Shown piece by piece: positions 44,433 through 53,578 of a DNA stretch of 64,000 nucleotides. The first letter of the stretch is position 1, and each line of letters begins with the position of its first letter. The position numbers and the translations under genes are program-made. The DNA comes from Candidatus Pantoea haifensis (GTDB lineage: Bacteria; Pseudomonadota; Gammaproteobacteria; Enterobacterales; Enterobacteriaceae), in contig JAGTWN010000004.1 in the NCBI GenBank assembly GCA_018842655.1, positions 558,001 to 622,000 of the forward strand. The letters are read 5' to 3'. Below the pieces are notes generated by a model. The model did no database searches and was not told where the DNA came from. It saw only the letters and a list, made by a program, of their open reading frames with translations.

Positions 44433-44750
44433 TTAATGACGTAAATGCGGTGATTGCAACTGCTTACGCACCGAAGCAGCGAGTTCATCCAGGGAAGGAT
44501 GTTCCGGATGCTCATGCGTGGTTTCACCGGAAAGCTGAATTTCAGCGACATAGGTATGTACCTGAGCGCCATGTTCATCTTCCATGACTACGTGATACCA
44601 CGGTGCGCTGCGCAATGTCTCTGTCGCACCGACTTCTTCCAGCTTTGGCTCATCTAACGAGTATTCGGGATCGACATCAACGACAACCCCTAATACGCCA
44701 GAAAGGCGATGACGAACCTGCTGTCCAATTCCAAATTTACTGGCAATCAT
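44433..44750 (-). CDS. hspQ: Heat-shock protein HspQ
   Basis: The 105 residues match E. coli HspQ (YccV), a hemimethylated-DNA-binding and Lon-specificity-enhancing factor that modulates DnaA levels. Family segments [31 protein letters not shown] and [13 protein letters not shown] are clear. A longer in-frame start at 44783 lacks family support. No heat-shock promoter could be placed with confidence. Confidence 0.95.
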   Translation of the reverse strand: MIASKFGIGQQVRHRLSGVLGVVVDVDPEYSLDEPKLEEVGATETLRSAPWYHVVMEDEHGAQVHTYVAEIQLSGETTHEHPEHPSLDELAASVRKQLQSPHLRH

Positions 44751-44810
44751 TGTGACCTCCCAAAAAACTTGCCCTGTGATCAATATGGCGTCACGGACAC
44801 GTTTTTCAAG

Positions 44811-46001
44811 TCACATTACGCGACAAGCAAAACCTTTTAAGTAAAGACCTTCTGGATAGCTGGCAATAACGGGATGATCGGCGGCCTGACGGAACTGCTC
44901 AATGAACTGCACTTCGCGCCCGGCGTCGACCGACGCGTCAGCAATGATTTTCTGAAACAGGTCAGTTGCCATCAAACCGGAGCAGGAGAAAGTCATTAAA
45001 ATGCCTCCCGGATTCAGTAACTGCATCGCCAGCATATTAATATCTTTATATCCGCGACAGGCACCCATCAACTGGCTCTTGTTTTCAACGAACTTAGGCG
45101 GGTCCATAACGATGAGATCGAATTTTTCACCGTTGTCGCGATAGCGACGCAGCAGTTTAAACACATCATCGCGCTGAAATTGCGCGCGGGAAACGTCCAG
45201 ACCGTTCAGCTCAACGTTTTGACGGGCAACATCAAGCGCATCTTGCGAAGTATCCACACTGATCACTTCACGGCATCCCCCCATTAAGGCTGAAACAGCG
45301 AAGCCACCGGTGTAGGAGAAGCAGTTCAGTACGCGCGCATCTTGGGCGTAGCGACGTGTCGCCAGACGACTGTCACGCTGATCAAGGTAATAACCCGTTT
45401 TGTGACCGCCCTGAATATCCACCAGCAACTTCATACCATGCTCGGTAACAGGTAAAAGCGGCGGTGGCAATTCGCCGGTCACGGTACCTTGCGTCAGTTC
45501 CAGCCCCTCTTTTTTACGTACGGCCACATCGGAACGATCGTAAATCGCACATTCAGGGAAACAGTGCTGCAGCGCCGAAATGATCGCCGGACGCTGATAT
45601 TCGGCACCGGCAGAAAGTAACTGAAGCACGAGGAAATTGCCAAAGCGATCGATTGTCACACCCGGTAAACCATCTGACTCACCGGCGATCAGGCGATAAC
45701 TGTCGAGACCGTCACGCTCGGCCAGCCATTTACGCCACTGCTGCGCCTGCTCGAAACGGCGCACAAAAAAGGCGATATCGATAGATTCATCGGGTTGCCA
45801 GCTCCAGACGCGGGCACGAATCTGCGATTGGGGCGACCAGGCGGCGCGAGCCAGCCATTTGCCATTGCTGTCGCAGACATCAATAGTTTCACCCAGCTGG
45901 GCTTTACCTTCCATACGTGCGACCGCACCCGAAAATACCCATGGATGGCGACGGAGCAGGGATTTTTCACGTCCCCTGGCGAGAATCAATCGAACTGTCA
46001 T
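44811..46001 (-). CDS. rlmI: 23S rRNA m5C1962 methyltransferase RlmI
   Basis: The 396 residues, as in E. coli, comprise an N-terminal PUA domain ([25 protein letters not shown]) and a Rossmann methyltransferase domain with [18 protein letters not shown] and [17 protein letters not shown]. It methylates C1962 of 23S rRNA. It is divergent from yccX across 85 bp. Confidence 0.97.
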   Translation of the reverse strand: MTVRLILARGREKSLLRRHPWVFSGAVARMEGKAQLGETIDVCDSNGKWLARAAWSPQSQIRARVWSWQPDESIDIAFFVRRFEQAQQWRKWLAERDGLDSYRLIAGESDGLPGVTIDRFGNFLVLQLLSAGAEYQRPAIISALQHCFPECAIYDRSDVAVRKKEGLELTQGTVTGELPPPLLPVTEHGMKLLVDIQGGHKTGYYLDQRDSRLATRRYAQDARVLNCFSYTGGFAVSALMGGCREVISVDTSQDALDVARQNVELNGLDVSRAQFQRDDVFKLLRRYRDNGEKFDLIVMDPPKFVENKSQLMGACRGYKDINMLAMQLLNPGGILMTFSCSGLMATDLFQKIIADASVDAGREVQFIEQFRQAADHPVIASYPEGLYLKGFACRVM

Positions 46002-46086
46002 AGTTTGCTATGCTTACCTGAAAAAATGAGGCGCCATTGTCCGGTGGATAACAGGAAAATGCAACGAACAGCAGCAGGAGAGAAAA

Positions 46087-46365
46087 ATGTCAGCAACCTG
46101 TTTTAAAATCTGGGTACACGGCCAGGTACAAGGTGTTGGATTTCGCTACAGTACGCAGTCACAGGCTGACAAACTTGGCGTAACGGGTTACGCGCGAAAT
46201 TTAGCTGACGGCAGTGTAGAAGTCTTAGCGTATGGCGAACCGCAACAGGTTGATGCGTTAATTGACTGGTTAAAATCAGGCGGCCCACGCAGTGCACACG
46301 TCGATAAAGTGTTAGTGGAACCGCACCAGCTAACACAGCCTCCTCAGTCATTCACCACACGCTAA
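46087..46365 (+). CDS. yccX: Acylphosphatase YccX
   Basis: The 92-residue acylphosphatase hydrolyses carboxyl-phosphate mixed anhydrides. The signature [19 protein letters not shown] contains the catalytic Arg, with the Asn in [18 protein letters not shown] ribosome site lies upstream. Its stop abuts the tusE stop on the other strand. Confidence 0.97.
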   Translation: MSATCFKIWVHGQVQGVGFRYSTQSQADKLGVTGYARNLADGSVEVLAYGEPQQVDALIDWLKSGGPRSAHVDKVLVEPHQLTQPPQSFTTR

Positions 46366-46692
46366 TCAAAGACACTTCGCCGGTTTTGGCAGACCGGCAA
46401 TTTTTGTTGCCTGTTTGGCCGGGCCTTCTGGAAAAAGACGAAACAGATAACGGCTGTTGCCTTTCTCTTCGCCATATTTCTGCGCCATGGCTTTGACCAG
46501 CATTCGCACCGCAGGTGAGGTGTTAAACTCCAGATAAAATGCACGAACAAAATGCACTACTTCCCAGTGAGCTTCACTCATTTCGATGCCTTCCTGCCCG
46601 GCAATCTGTGCCGCCAGTGCTTCACTCCAGTCGTTGCGATCTTTTAAATACCCTTCGGCATCGACTGCAATTTCGTTACCGTTAAATTTCAC
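46366..46692 (-). CDS. tusE: Sulfurtransferase TusE
   Basis: The DsrC-like protein has 108 residues and is the last relay in sulfur transfer from TusBCD to MnmA for 2-thiouridine in tRNA wobble positions. It ends KPAKCL with the conserved penultimate Cys. The segment [28 protein letters not shown] is typical. I prefer GTG 46692 ([16 protein letters not shown]), which matches the family N-terminus, over an upstream in-frame ATG. Confidence 0.94.
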   Translation of the reverse strand: MKFNGNEIAVDAEGYLKDRNDWSEALAAQIAGQEGIEMSEAHWEVVHFVRAFYLEFNTSPAVRMLVKAMAQKYGEEKGNSRYLFRLFPEGPAKQATKIAGLPKPAKCL

Positions 46693-46750
46693 GTTATTTC
46701 CCCACGACAAATGACGGCATATTTTATCAAATTTGCACAGCAGAAAAAGC

Positions 46751-46773
46751 AAAACCCCGCGAAGCGGGGTTTT
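46751..46773 (-). terminator. Terminator after yccA
   Basis: A 10-bp stem AAAACCCCGC / GCGGGGTTTT with a three-base loop lies about 20 bp past the yccA stop, with an A/T-rich flank on the tusE side. Confidence 0.82.
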
Positions 46774-46794
46774 GTCATGAACCGGAGGTGTCGG

Positions 46795-47451
46795 TTAGTT
46801 GCTGCGGGCGAAACCCAGCAGGCTCAACAGGCTGACAAAAATATTGTACAGCGACACATACAGGCTCACAGTGGCGCGAATGTAATTGGTTTCACCGCCA
46901 TGAATGATGTTGCTGGTTTCCCAAAGAATGGCGCCTGCCGAAAACAGAATAAACAGGGCGCTAATCGCCAGGTGCAGCGCAGGCAGTTGCAGAAAAATAT
47001 TGGCAACCACAGCGACCAACAGCACCACAAAGCCGGCCATCATCATGCCGCCAAGAAAAGACATATCACGGCGGGTCGTTAATACATAAGCTGAGCAGCA
47101 AAAGAAAACCAGAGCCGTTCCGCCCAAAGCGAGTGCAATAACATCACCCATACCCGCAGTCAGAAATGAACTGAGAATAGGGTCGAGGCAGTAGCCAAGA
47201 AAACCGGTGAAAGCGAAGGCCGCCAGAATACCCATTGGGCTATTAGCCAGGCGATACGTCAGGAACATCAGACCATAAAAACCCACCAGCATTAATATTA
47301 AGCCTGGCGCGGGCAGGGCAAGAAGGGTACTGGCCGTTGCGGTCACTGCAGAAAAAGCCAGTGTCATGCCCAAAAGGAAATAGGTATTACGCAATACTCT
47401 GTGCGTGCTGAGCAGCGACTGCTGCGATGAAGACGAGACTATTCTTTCCAT
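46795..47451 (-). CDS. yccA: Bax inhibitor-1 family membrane protein YccA
   Basis: The 218-residue polytopic protein has seven hydrophobic segments of the BI-1/UPF0005 type. In E. coli YccA modulates the membrane protease FtsH. I start at [28 protein letters not shown]; an in-frame extension to 47592 is not supported. Upstream gene serT is a neighbour, as in E. coli. Confidence 0.95.
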   Translation of the reverse strand: MERIVSSSSQQSLLSTHRVLRNTYFLLGMTLAFSAVTATASTLLALPAPGLILMLVGFYGLMFLTYRLANSPMGILAAFAFTGFLGYCLDPILSSFLTAGMGDVIALALGGTALVFFCCSAYVLTTRRDMSFLGGMMMAGFVVLLVAVVANIFLQLPALHLAISALFILFSAGAILWETSNIIHGGETNYIRATVSLYVSLYNIFVSLLSLLGFARSN

Positions 47452-47631
47452 TGTTGCGCTCCTGTAAGCAGAACACCAAATATGCGCTGAGAATACGCAG
47501 TGCAACAAAGCGGTAAAAGGCGTTTTACCCTTCTTTACGCGTAAACGCGCTAATTGTTTGAGCAAAGTGGTGATTTTGACAACAGATAACAATTATTTGG
47601 CTGTTTTTCAGGCGAACGAATTGTTCTGGGG

Positions 47632-47660
47632 TTTACATCTCTCAGGGGGATGTTTATAGT
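47632..47660 (+). promoter_or_regulatory. Promoter of the tandem tRNA-Ser genes
   Basis: TTTACA and TATAGT are separated by exactly 17 bp. They are followed by a GC-rich discriminator (GCGCCTC), the pattern of stringently controlled stable-RNA promoters. The first tRNA starts 12 bp downstream. Confidence 0.85.
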
Positions 47661-47672
47661 GCGCCTCATTGC

Positions 47673-47760
47673 GGAGGGGTGGCCGAGCGGCTTAAGGCAG
47701 CGGTCTTGAAAACCGCCGATGGGAAACCATCCGAGAGTTCGAATCTCTCCTCCTCCGCCA
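47673..47760 (+). tRNA. serT: tRNA-Ser (anticodon UGA), copy 1
   Basis: The 88-nt class II tRNA has acceptor stem GGAGGGG / CTCCTCC, an extended variable arm, the T arm GAGAG-TTCGAAT-CTCTC and an encoded CCA end. The anticodon loop CTTGAAA places UGA at 47707-47709. The position after yccA matches E. coli serT. Confidence 0.98.
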
Positions 47761-47791
47761 CTTCATCAGCTTAATGCAATGAAGTGGCAGG

Positions 47792-47812
47792 AACATGACA
47801 CGTCATGTTTTT
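47792..47812 (+). terminator. Hairpin with U-tract between the two tRNA-Ser copies
   Basis: AACATGA / TCATGTT forms a 7-bp stem with loop CACG, followed by a short T run. It may attenuate transcription into the second tRNA or mark a processing site. The stem is AT-rich, so strength is uncertain. Confidence 0.45.
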
Positions 47813-47834
47813 CTGCAGTAAATAGTTTCAAAAC

Positions 47835-47922
47835 GGAGGGGTGGCCGAGCGGCTTAAGGCAGCGGTCTTGAAAACCGCCGATGGGAAACCATCCGAGAGT
47901 TCGAATCTCTCCTCCTCCGCCA
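47835..47922 (+). tRNA. tRNA-Ser (anticodon UGA), copy 2
   Basis: This copy is identical to the first over all 88 nt, including the CCA end, with UGA at 47869-47871. The flanking sequences differ. It is probably co-transcribed with copy 1 unless the hairpin between them terminates. Confidence 0.97.
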
Positions 47923-47929
47923 TATTCTA

Positions 47930-47960
47930 CAGGCCAGCACGCAGTGCTGGCCTGTTTCGT
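47930..47960 (+). terminator. Terminator after the tRNA-Ser pair
   Basis: CAGGCCAGCAC / GTGCTGGCCTG forms an 11-bp GC-rich stem with a three-base loop, followed by GTTTCGTTTC, only a weak T tract. It starts eight bases after the second tRNA. Confidence 0.65.
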
Positions 47961-48186
47961 TTCTGCCTTTCCCTTCAGGGAATCTGAAAAACATCCTGTT
48001 GCTTTTCAAACTGCTGTCACCTCTGCTACAGCCGCTGGCAACTCTGCTATAGTCCACTAACTGTTTTTGCAAACACCTGGCGCTTTTCTGCGGCGAGCTG
48101 AGTTACACTATGTAGCACTTCGCTCGATATAAGCTAATCGGTTGATAGCCTGAGTGTTTCTCTACTGAATAAATGGAATAGGCACA

Positions 48187-49751
48187 ATGATCAAGAAACT
48201 GAGTCTTTGCGCATTGTCGGTGCTCGCTGCATTACCAATCGGAACGGTGGCGCAGGCTGCTGATGGCGATATGCAGCTACAGCAAGTGCTGATGTTGAGT
48301 CGTCATAATTTACGTGCACCGCTGGCGGATAACGGCAGCGTACTGGCGCAGGCGACCAAAAAAGCTGGCCGCAGTGGGATGTGCCGGGCGGAGAGCTCAC
48401 CACGAAAGGTGGCGTGCTGGAAGTCTATATGGGCAGCTATACGCGCCAGTGGCTGGCTCAACAGGGATTGATAAAAAATGGCAGCTGTCCTGACAGTGAC
48501 AACGTTTTTGTCTACGCCAACAGCCTGCAGCGCACCGTCGCAACCGCCCAGTTTTTTGTGAATGGCGCTTTCCCTGGATGTGATATTGCCGTCACGCATC
48601 AGGACGCGATGGGCACCATGGATCCCGTTTTTAATCCCGTGATTACGGATAACAGCGAAGAGTTTAACAAGAAAGCACTGGCTGCAATGGCGGCGGCGAA
48701 TGAAAAGCTGTCGCTAAAACCCGCTTTCCAGCGCCTGGAAAAGATTGTCGATTATAAATCCGCACCCGCCTGCGATAATAAAAAACAGTGTGATTTAAGC
48801 AACGCTGAAAATACGTTCAGCGCCGAAAACGGCAAAGAGCCGAATGTCAGCGGCCCGCTAAAAGTGGGTAACTCACTGATGGATGCCTTTACACTGCAAT
48901 ATTACCAGGGTTTCCCGCTTGAACAGGTGGCATGGGGACAAATCAAAACGCCTGAGCAGTGGAAAGAGCTGTCAGCCATCAAAAACGGTTATCAGGATGC
49001 TTTATTCACCAGCCCGGATGTTGCACGTGAAGTTGCCGCGCCACTGGTGGATTATATCCGCAGCCAGTTAGTGGATCAGGACAAAGCGAACGCGCCAAAA
49101 GTGACGCTGATGGTGGGGCATGATTCCAACATCGCTTCGTTATTAAGTGCACTGCAGGTTAAATCATACGAACTGCCGGATACCTTTGAAAAAACGCCGA
49201 TTGGCGGGCAGGTCGTATTTGAACGCTGGCACGATGCCAAAAATAACAAGGATTTGTTGAAGGTCGAATACGTTTATCAAACTGCCGATCAACTGCGCGA
49301 TGGCGATTCTCTCAGCCTTAAAAATCCACCGAAGCGCGTGGCGCTACAGCTCACAGGCTGTCAGGCTGATGCCAATGGCTATTGTGCATGGGATCAGTTT
49401 GCTCAGGTGTTAAACAGCGCGCTGCAGGGCACGCCGATGCAGCCTGCGTCCGCACCACAACCTCAAATACAGCCAGCTAAGCCACAGCCAGCAGCGGATG
49501 ATGCTAACGTTAAAGCGGATCAGGCTACGGCAGATAAAGCCGCGGCCGATAAGGCCGCCGCCGATAAAGCCGCGGCGCAAAAAGCAGCTGAAGCAAAAGC
49601 CGCAGAAGAGAAAGTAAAAGCCGACAAGGCGGCGGCGGAGAAAGCGAAAGCGGCTGAACAAAAGGCGGCGGCTGATAAGGCGGCTAGCGAAAAAGCAGCA
49701 GCCCAGACGGCGAGCAGTGACGGGAAGAGTAATCAGCCTGCGGCTAACTAA
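48187..49751 (+). CDS. agp: Glucose-1-phosphatase Agp with Ala/Lys-rich tail (one frameshift)
   Basis: This periplasmic histidine acid phosphatase has a signal peptide ending AQA, the active site [10 protein letters not shown] and the distal catalytic HD in [12 protein letters not shown]. The frame breaks at the A run 48358-48363; one added A gives [21 protein letters not shown] and a protein of about 521 residues. The phosphatase part matches E. coli Agp (413) to about nt 49430. The last ~106 residues are Pro/Gln-rich, then a TolA-like run of KAAADKA repeats, a tail absent from K-12 Agp. Order agp-yccJ-wrbA is kept apart from one inserted gene. Confidence 0.92.
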
Positions 49752-49768
49752 TGAGTTCTGCTACAAAG

Positions 49769-49794
49769 AAAAACCCCGCCGATGCGGGGTTTTT
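49769..49794. terminator. Bidirectional terminator between agp and the aldehyde dehydrogenase
   Basis: AAAAACCCCGC / GCGGGGTTTTT with loop CGAT is flanked by A and T runs between the two convergent genes. Confidence 0.9.
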
Positions 49795-49805
49795 TATGAC
49801 TGCTA

Positions 49806-51179
49806 TCAACCGGCCACGACCACCAGTTTTTGATTGGCGAATTCCTTGATGCCGAGGTCGGAAAGCTCGCGTCCGTAACCCGAACGCTTTACGCCACCAA
49901 ACGGCAGTTCGGCCGAAGTATCACTTTGTGAATTGATAAACACCATGCCGGTTTCAATAGCAGACGCCAGTTTACGCCCGCGCGCGATATCTTTTGTCCA
50001 CACGGAACCGCCCAAACCATAGTGAGAATCGTTCGCCAGCGCCACAGCCGCGCGATCATCGCCGACCACGTAAACCTGCGCAACGGGGCCAAAGAACTCT
50101 TGATAATAAGCGGGATTATCCGGGGTGAGATGGGTCAAAATAGTGGGCTGAAAATAACAGCCGACGCCTGCGATTACTTTGCCGCCGGTCAGCACTTTTG
50201 CACCGTTCGCCACCGCCTCATCAACCTGCTTAACCAGGCGATCGCGCGCATCGCTTGATGATAACGGACCCAGCGTGGTGTTCTCATCCAGCGGATCGCC
50301 TGGTGTGGCAGCAGATAGCGCGGCGGTGAATTTAGCGATAAAACTGTCCGCTATGTTTTCATGCAGGATAAAACGCTTAGCGGCGGTACAGACTTGTCCG
50401 CAGTTACTCAGCCGCGCCTGGGCACCCTGACGCACAGCTTCGTCGATATCCGCGTCGTCCAGCACCACAAACACGTCGTTTCCGCCCAGCTCCAGCGTAG
50501 ATTTTTTCAGATGCTTACCCGCTTGCTCTGCTACCGCGCTACCGGCACGTTCTGATCCGGTAAGCGCGACACCCTGCACGCGATGGTCAGCGATCAGCTC
50601 AGCCACCTGGTCGGTCGAGATGAATAAATTGGTCCAGGCTCCTTCGGGTGCGCCCGCTTCCTTCACCAGCTTTTCAAACACATCTGCACAGTGCGGCACA
50701 ATGTTCGCATGTTTTGCCAGCACCGGGTTGCCTAACGCCAGGTTAGGGGCCAGCACGCGCATCAGTTGATAATAGGGGAAATTCCAGGGTTCCACGGCTA
50801 CCAGTACGCCAATCGGATGATATTCCAGCCACGCCTCGCCTAATTCACTGGCATAAGGCTGCGGTTTAAGAATACGTTCCGCATTCTCTGCGTAATAACG
50901 GGCAATTTGCGCACAGATTTTTACTTCACCGCGGCTTTGACCAATCAGTTTTCCCATCTCTTTACTGGCAATGGTCGCCAGTTCGTCGACACGGCTGTCA
51001 ATCAGATCGGCCAGTTTTTTCAGGACCTGTAAGCGTGGCTGAATATCTCCTTTACTCCAGTCAGAGTGAAACAGGCCATCAGCCTTCTCCAGCGCCTGGT
51101 TTACTGCTGTCGCATCGTGGGAAGGCCAGCTTTTCAGCAGCTGATTGTTAGCAGGATTAATACTTTGATAGGAAGACAT
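49806..51179 (-). CDS. NAD(P)-dependent succinate-semialdehyde dehydrogenase-like protein
   Basis: The 457-residue aldehyde dehydrogenase has the EPWNFPYYQ motif, the general-base Glu in LELGGNDVFVV, and the nucleophile Cys in NCGQVCTAAKRF. It most resembles Sad/GabD1-type enzymes, which oxidise succinic semialdehyde, though substrates of this family are hard to predict. It lies between agp and yccJ, which are adjacent in K-12, so it is an insertion relative to that genome. Confidence 0.85.
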   Translation of the reverse strand: MSSYQSINPANNQLLKSWPSHDATAVNQALEKADGLFHSDWSKGDIQPRLQVLKKLADLIDSRVDELATIASKEMGKLIGQSRGEVKICAQIARYYAENAERILKPQPYASELGEAWLEYHPIGVLVAVEPWNFPYYQLMRVLAPNLALGNPVLAKHANIVPHCADVFEKLVKEAGAPEGAWTNLFISTDQVAELIADHRVQGVALTGSERAGSAVAEQAGKHLKKSTLELGGNDVFVVLDDADIDEAVRQGAQARLSNCGQVCTAAKRFILHENIADSFIAKFTAALSAATPGDPLDENTTLGPLSSSDARDRLVKQVDEAVANGAKVLTGGKVIAGVGCYFQPTILTHLTPDNPAYYQEFFGPVAQVYVVGDDRAAVALANDSHYGLGGSVWTKDIARGRKLASAIETGMVFINSQSDTSAELPFGGVKRSGYGRELSDLGIKEFANQKLVVVAG

Positions 51180-51202
51180 ACAGCGATCCTTGGTCAGTGA
51201 CT

Positions 51203-51229
51203 AAAAAAGATGAGGCGGGAAATCCCGCC
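51203..51229 (-). terminator. Probable terminator of wrbA-yccJ
   Basis: On the minus strand GGCGGG-N4-CCCGCC forms a 6-bp GC stem followed by TCATCTTTTTTAG. It lies just past the yccJ stop and before the aldehyde dehydrogenase start. Confidence 0.7.
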
Positions 51230-51235
51230 CCAGCC

Positions 51236-51466
51236 TTAAACATTTTTACGTTCTACCGTCTTATCGTCCCAGGTCAGGACATCCTGATCGGTTTTATCGA
51301 AGGCGCGAAACAGCACTTCGTCATTACCTTGTTGACGCCAAATTTCTTCAGCAAGTTTTTCGTCGTAGTTCGCCACTTCGAAAATGGCCTCAGCGATTTC
51401 AGGTGAGGTGTGACGCAGGCTGGCCCATTCGCCAACGTGATGTTCTTTCGCTTGATCGGTAGCCAT
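51236..51466 (-). CDS. yccJ: Small conserved protein YccJ
   Basis: The 76-residue protein ([23 protein letters not shown] ... VERKNV) is collinear with E. coli YccJ (75), of unknown function. It lies 19 bp downstream of wrbA on the same strand, so the two form an operon as in E. coli, where the pair is RpoS-dependent. Confidence 0.94.
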   Translation of the reverse strand: MATDQAKEHHVGEWASLRHTSPEIAEAIFEVANYDEKLAEEIWRQQGNDEVLFRAFDKTDQDVLTWDDKTVERKNV

Positions 51467-51485
51467 ATTGGTCTCCTTAATGAAA

Positions 51486-52085
51486 TCAGTCCTTTAGTTT
51501 AACTGCCAGCCCGGCAACGTGTTCGCCCTGGAAACGGGCAATATTCAGTTCCTCTTCCGTGGGCTGACGCGAGCCATCTCCACCCGCCATCGTGCTGGCA
51601 CCATAAGGCGTGCCGCCGCGCGTTTGCGAGATGTCGAACAGCTCTTTGGTACCGTAGCCAATCGGGACAATCACCATGCCGTGATGCGCCAGTGTGGTCC
51701 AGACTGACGTAATAGTTTGCTCCTGGCCGCCGCCAGTACCGGTTGACGTAAAGACACTGGCGACTTTGCCGAACAGCGCGCCGGACGCCCAAAGACCACC
51801 GGTGCGATCCCAGAAGGTGCGCATCTGTCCAGACATATTGCCGAAGCGGGTAGGGGTGCCAATGATAATGGCATCGTATTGAGGAAGAATTTCTGGTGTC
51901 GCTTCCGGCGCAGCCTGATCGGTTTTGCCGCCAACCTGTGCGAAACGTTCGGCATCCATGGTTTCTGGTACACGCCGAATATCCACTTCTGCACCGGGAA
52001 CCTTGCGGACACCTTCAGCGACCGCGTTCGCCATTGTTTCGATATGTCCATACATTGAATAGTAAAGCACCAGAATCTTAGCCAT
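51486..52085 (-). CDS. wrbA: NAD(P)H:quinone oxidoreductase WrbA
   Basis: The 199-residue flavodoxin-like quinone reductase carries the FMN-binding [32 protein letters not shown] and [13 protein letters not shown] segments. It performs two-electron quinone reduction, avoiding semiquinones, and is a stationary-phase stress protein in E. coli. First gene of wrbA-yccJ. Confidence 0.97.
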   Translation of the reverse strand: MAKILVLYYSMYGHIETMANAVAEGVRKVPGAEVDIRRVPETMDAERFAQVGGKTDQAAPEATPEILPQYDAIIIGTPTRFGNMSGQMRTFWDRTGGLWASGALFGKVASVFTSTGTGGGQEQTITSVWTTLAHHGMVIVPIGYGTKELFDISQTRGGTPYGASTMAGGDGSRQPTEEELNIARFQGEHVAGLAVKLKD

Positions 52086-52398
52086 CTAAATCTCCGTAAG
52101 GGTTATTCAGCGTAACCAGAAGTATAGAAGAGCTTTAACTGGCTGCGAGCTTGCCCGGCAAAAGATCGGGTTTTTAGGACCTTTGACCTCTGGCTAAGCC
52201 GTTAAAAGCTGAATGAATATTTGATAATGGAGCGAATTTGCAGTGAATTATCTGTTGCTAAATGTAACAACGCACAGGGAGTGAGCAATGTCTGGCTAAG
52301 CTTTAACCATGATCACCCTGCAAAACAGGCGAACGGCAGGGTTGATGCTGGCAGGTAGACGAGAGTTAACGCTTACCCATTTGCGACCGGAGGAAAAG
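52086..52398. other. Intergenic region between wrbA and ymdF
   Basis: This 313-bp region should contain divergent promoters for wrbA and the KGG-repeat gene. I see no additional gene, and no hexamer pair strong enough to assign. Confidence 0.5.
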
Positions 52399-52575
52399 AT
52401 GGCAACACATCGTGGAGGTTCAGGCAATTTTGCCGAAAACCGTGAGCGTGCGGCAGAAGCCGGGCGCAAAGGCGGCAAAAACAGCGGCGGAAATTTCAAA
52501 AACGATCCGCAACGCGCTGCGCGTGCTGGCGAAAAAGGTGGGCGCAGCAGTAACAAAAAATCTGAGACAGAGTAA
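52399..52575 (+). CDS. ymdF: KGG-repeat stress protein YmdF
   Basis: The 58-residue, Gly/Lys/Arg-rich protein (MATHRGGSGNFAENRERAAEAGRKGG) has two KGG motifs (pfam KGG/Con-10 family) and matches E. coli YmdF (57). The family is linked to general stress and is RpoS-induced in enterics; the molecular role is unknown. CGGAGGAAAAG precedes the ATG at a good distance and decides the start against a longer in-frame ATG at 52309. Confidence 0.92.
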   Translation: MATHRGGSGNFAENRERAAEAGRKGGKNSGGNFKNDPQRAARAGEKGGRSSNKKSETE

Positions 52576-52666
52576 ACGCCGGGCCGCCGGGTAAACCGGC
52601 GGTCCGCCATTGCATTTCCCGCTTTCCCTCCGCAAAATGGCGCCCGAATCTCTTATCAGGTGAATT

Positions 52667-53578
52667 ATGTCGGACGCTATCCGCAGCTTATCCTTGCGCC
52701 TGTCGCGCCAGGAGCTGGTGCTAATTTTTATTACGATGATCTGGGGTGGCACCTTTTAGCGGTGCATCGCGCGATGGCGTACTCCGGGCCGTTTTTCTTT
52801 GTCGGGCTACGCTTTGCGACGGCTGCGCTGTTGCTGGCGCTCTTTTTCGCCGCTATTTAGCGGCGATAACCTGGACTGAAATCAAAGCGGGGTCGCTGAT
52901 TGGTTTGTCGATTGCCGGCGGTTATGGCCTGCAAACTTATGGTCTGCAAACCATATCCAGCAGTCAGTCCGCTTTTCTCACGGCGCTCTATGTTCCCGTG
53001 GTGCCGTTGCTACAGTGGATTTTTTACGTCGCCCGCCGGGCCTGATGGCCTGGCTCGGCATTTTACTGGCGTTTGGCGGTTTGCTGCTGGTTGCCGGGCC
53101 ACAGGATGGTCGTATTAGCCTGAATCAGGGCGAAATCGCCACGCTGATCAGTACGCTGGCGATTGCAGCGGAAATTATTCTAATCAGCCGCTATGCAGGC
53201 GAGGTTGATGTGCGCCGCGTGACGCTGATTCAACTGGCCGTGGCCTCACTGGGTGCCTTCTGCCTAATGTTGCCAAACGGGGAATCAATACCCGATATGT
53301 CACCCAATCTGCTGCTGAGTGCGCTGGGCTTAGGCGCAGCCAGTGCGCTTATTCAGGTCACCATGAACTGGGCACAGCGTAGCGTATCGCCTACGCGCGC
53401 AACGGTAATTTATGCCGGTGAACCGGTATGGGCTGGCGTGGTAGGGCGCATTGCCGGTGAGCGTTTGCCTGCTGCCGCGTTGCTGGGCGGGGCATTGATT
53501 GTCTGTGGCGTGATTGTCAGTGAGCTGCGTTTCAAACGTAAGAAAGCGGTGCAGCCAGTTACCGCACCGCCTGAATAA
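52667..53578 (+). CDS. EamA/DMT-family transporter (three frameshifts)
   Basis: This ten-helix drug/metabolite transporter is split into four frames by one-base losses at TTTT 52754-52757, TTTTT 52843-52847 and GGG 53038-53040. Restoring them gives MIWGGTFLAVHRAMAYSGPFFFVGLRFATAALLL, then LFFRRYLAAITWTEIKAG, then FYVARRGLMAWLGILLAFGG, about 304 residues with two EamA repeats. Substrate is unknown. It has no K-12 counterpart at this position. Its stop directly abuts that of rutG on the other strand, with no terminator between. Confidence 0.85.

Noticed and set aside
52660-53578. Decay of the DMT transporter to a pseudogene
   Set aside because: Three one-base losses, each in a homopolymer, fully explain it, and all motifs are intact between them, as for the other broken genes.
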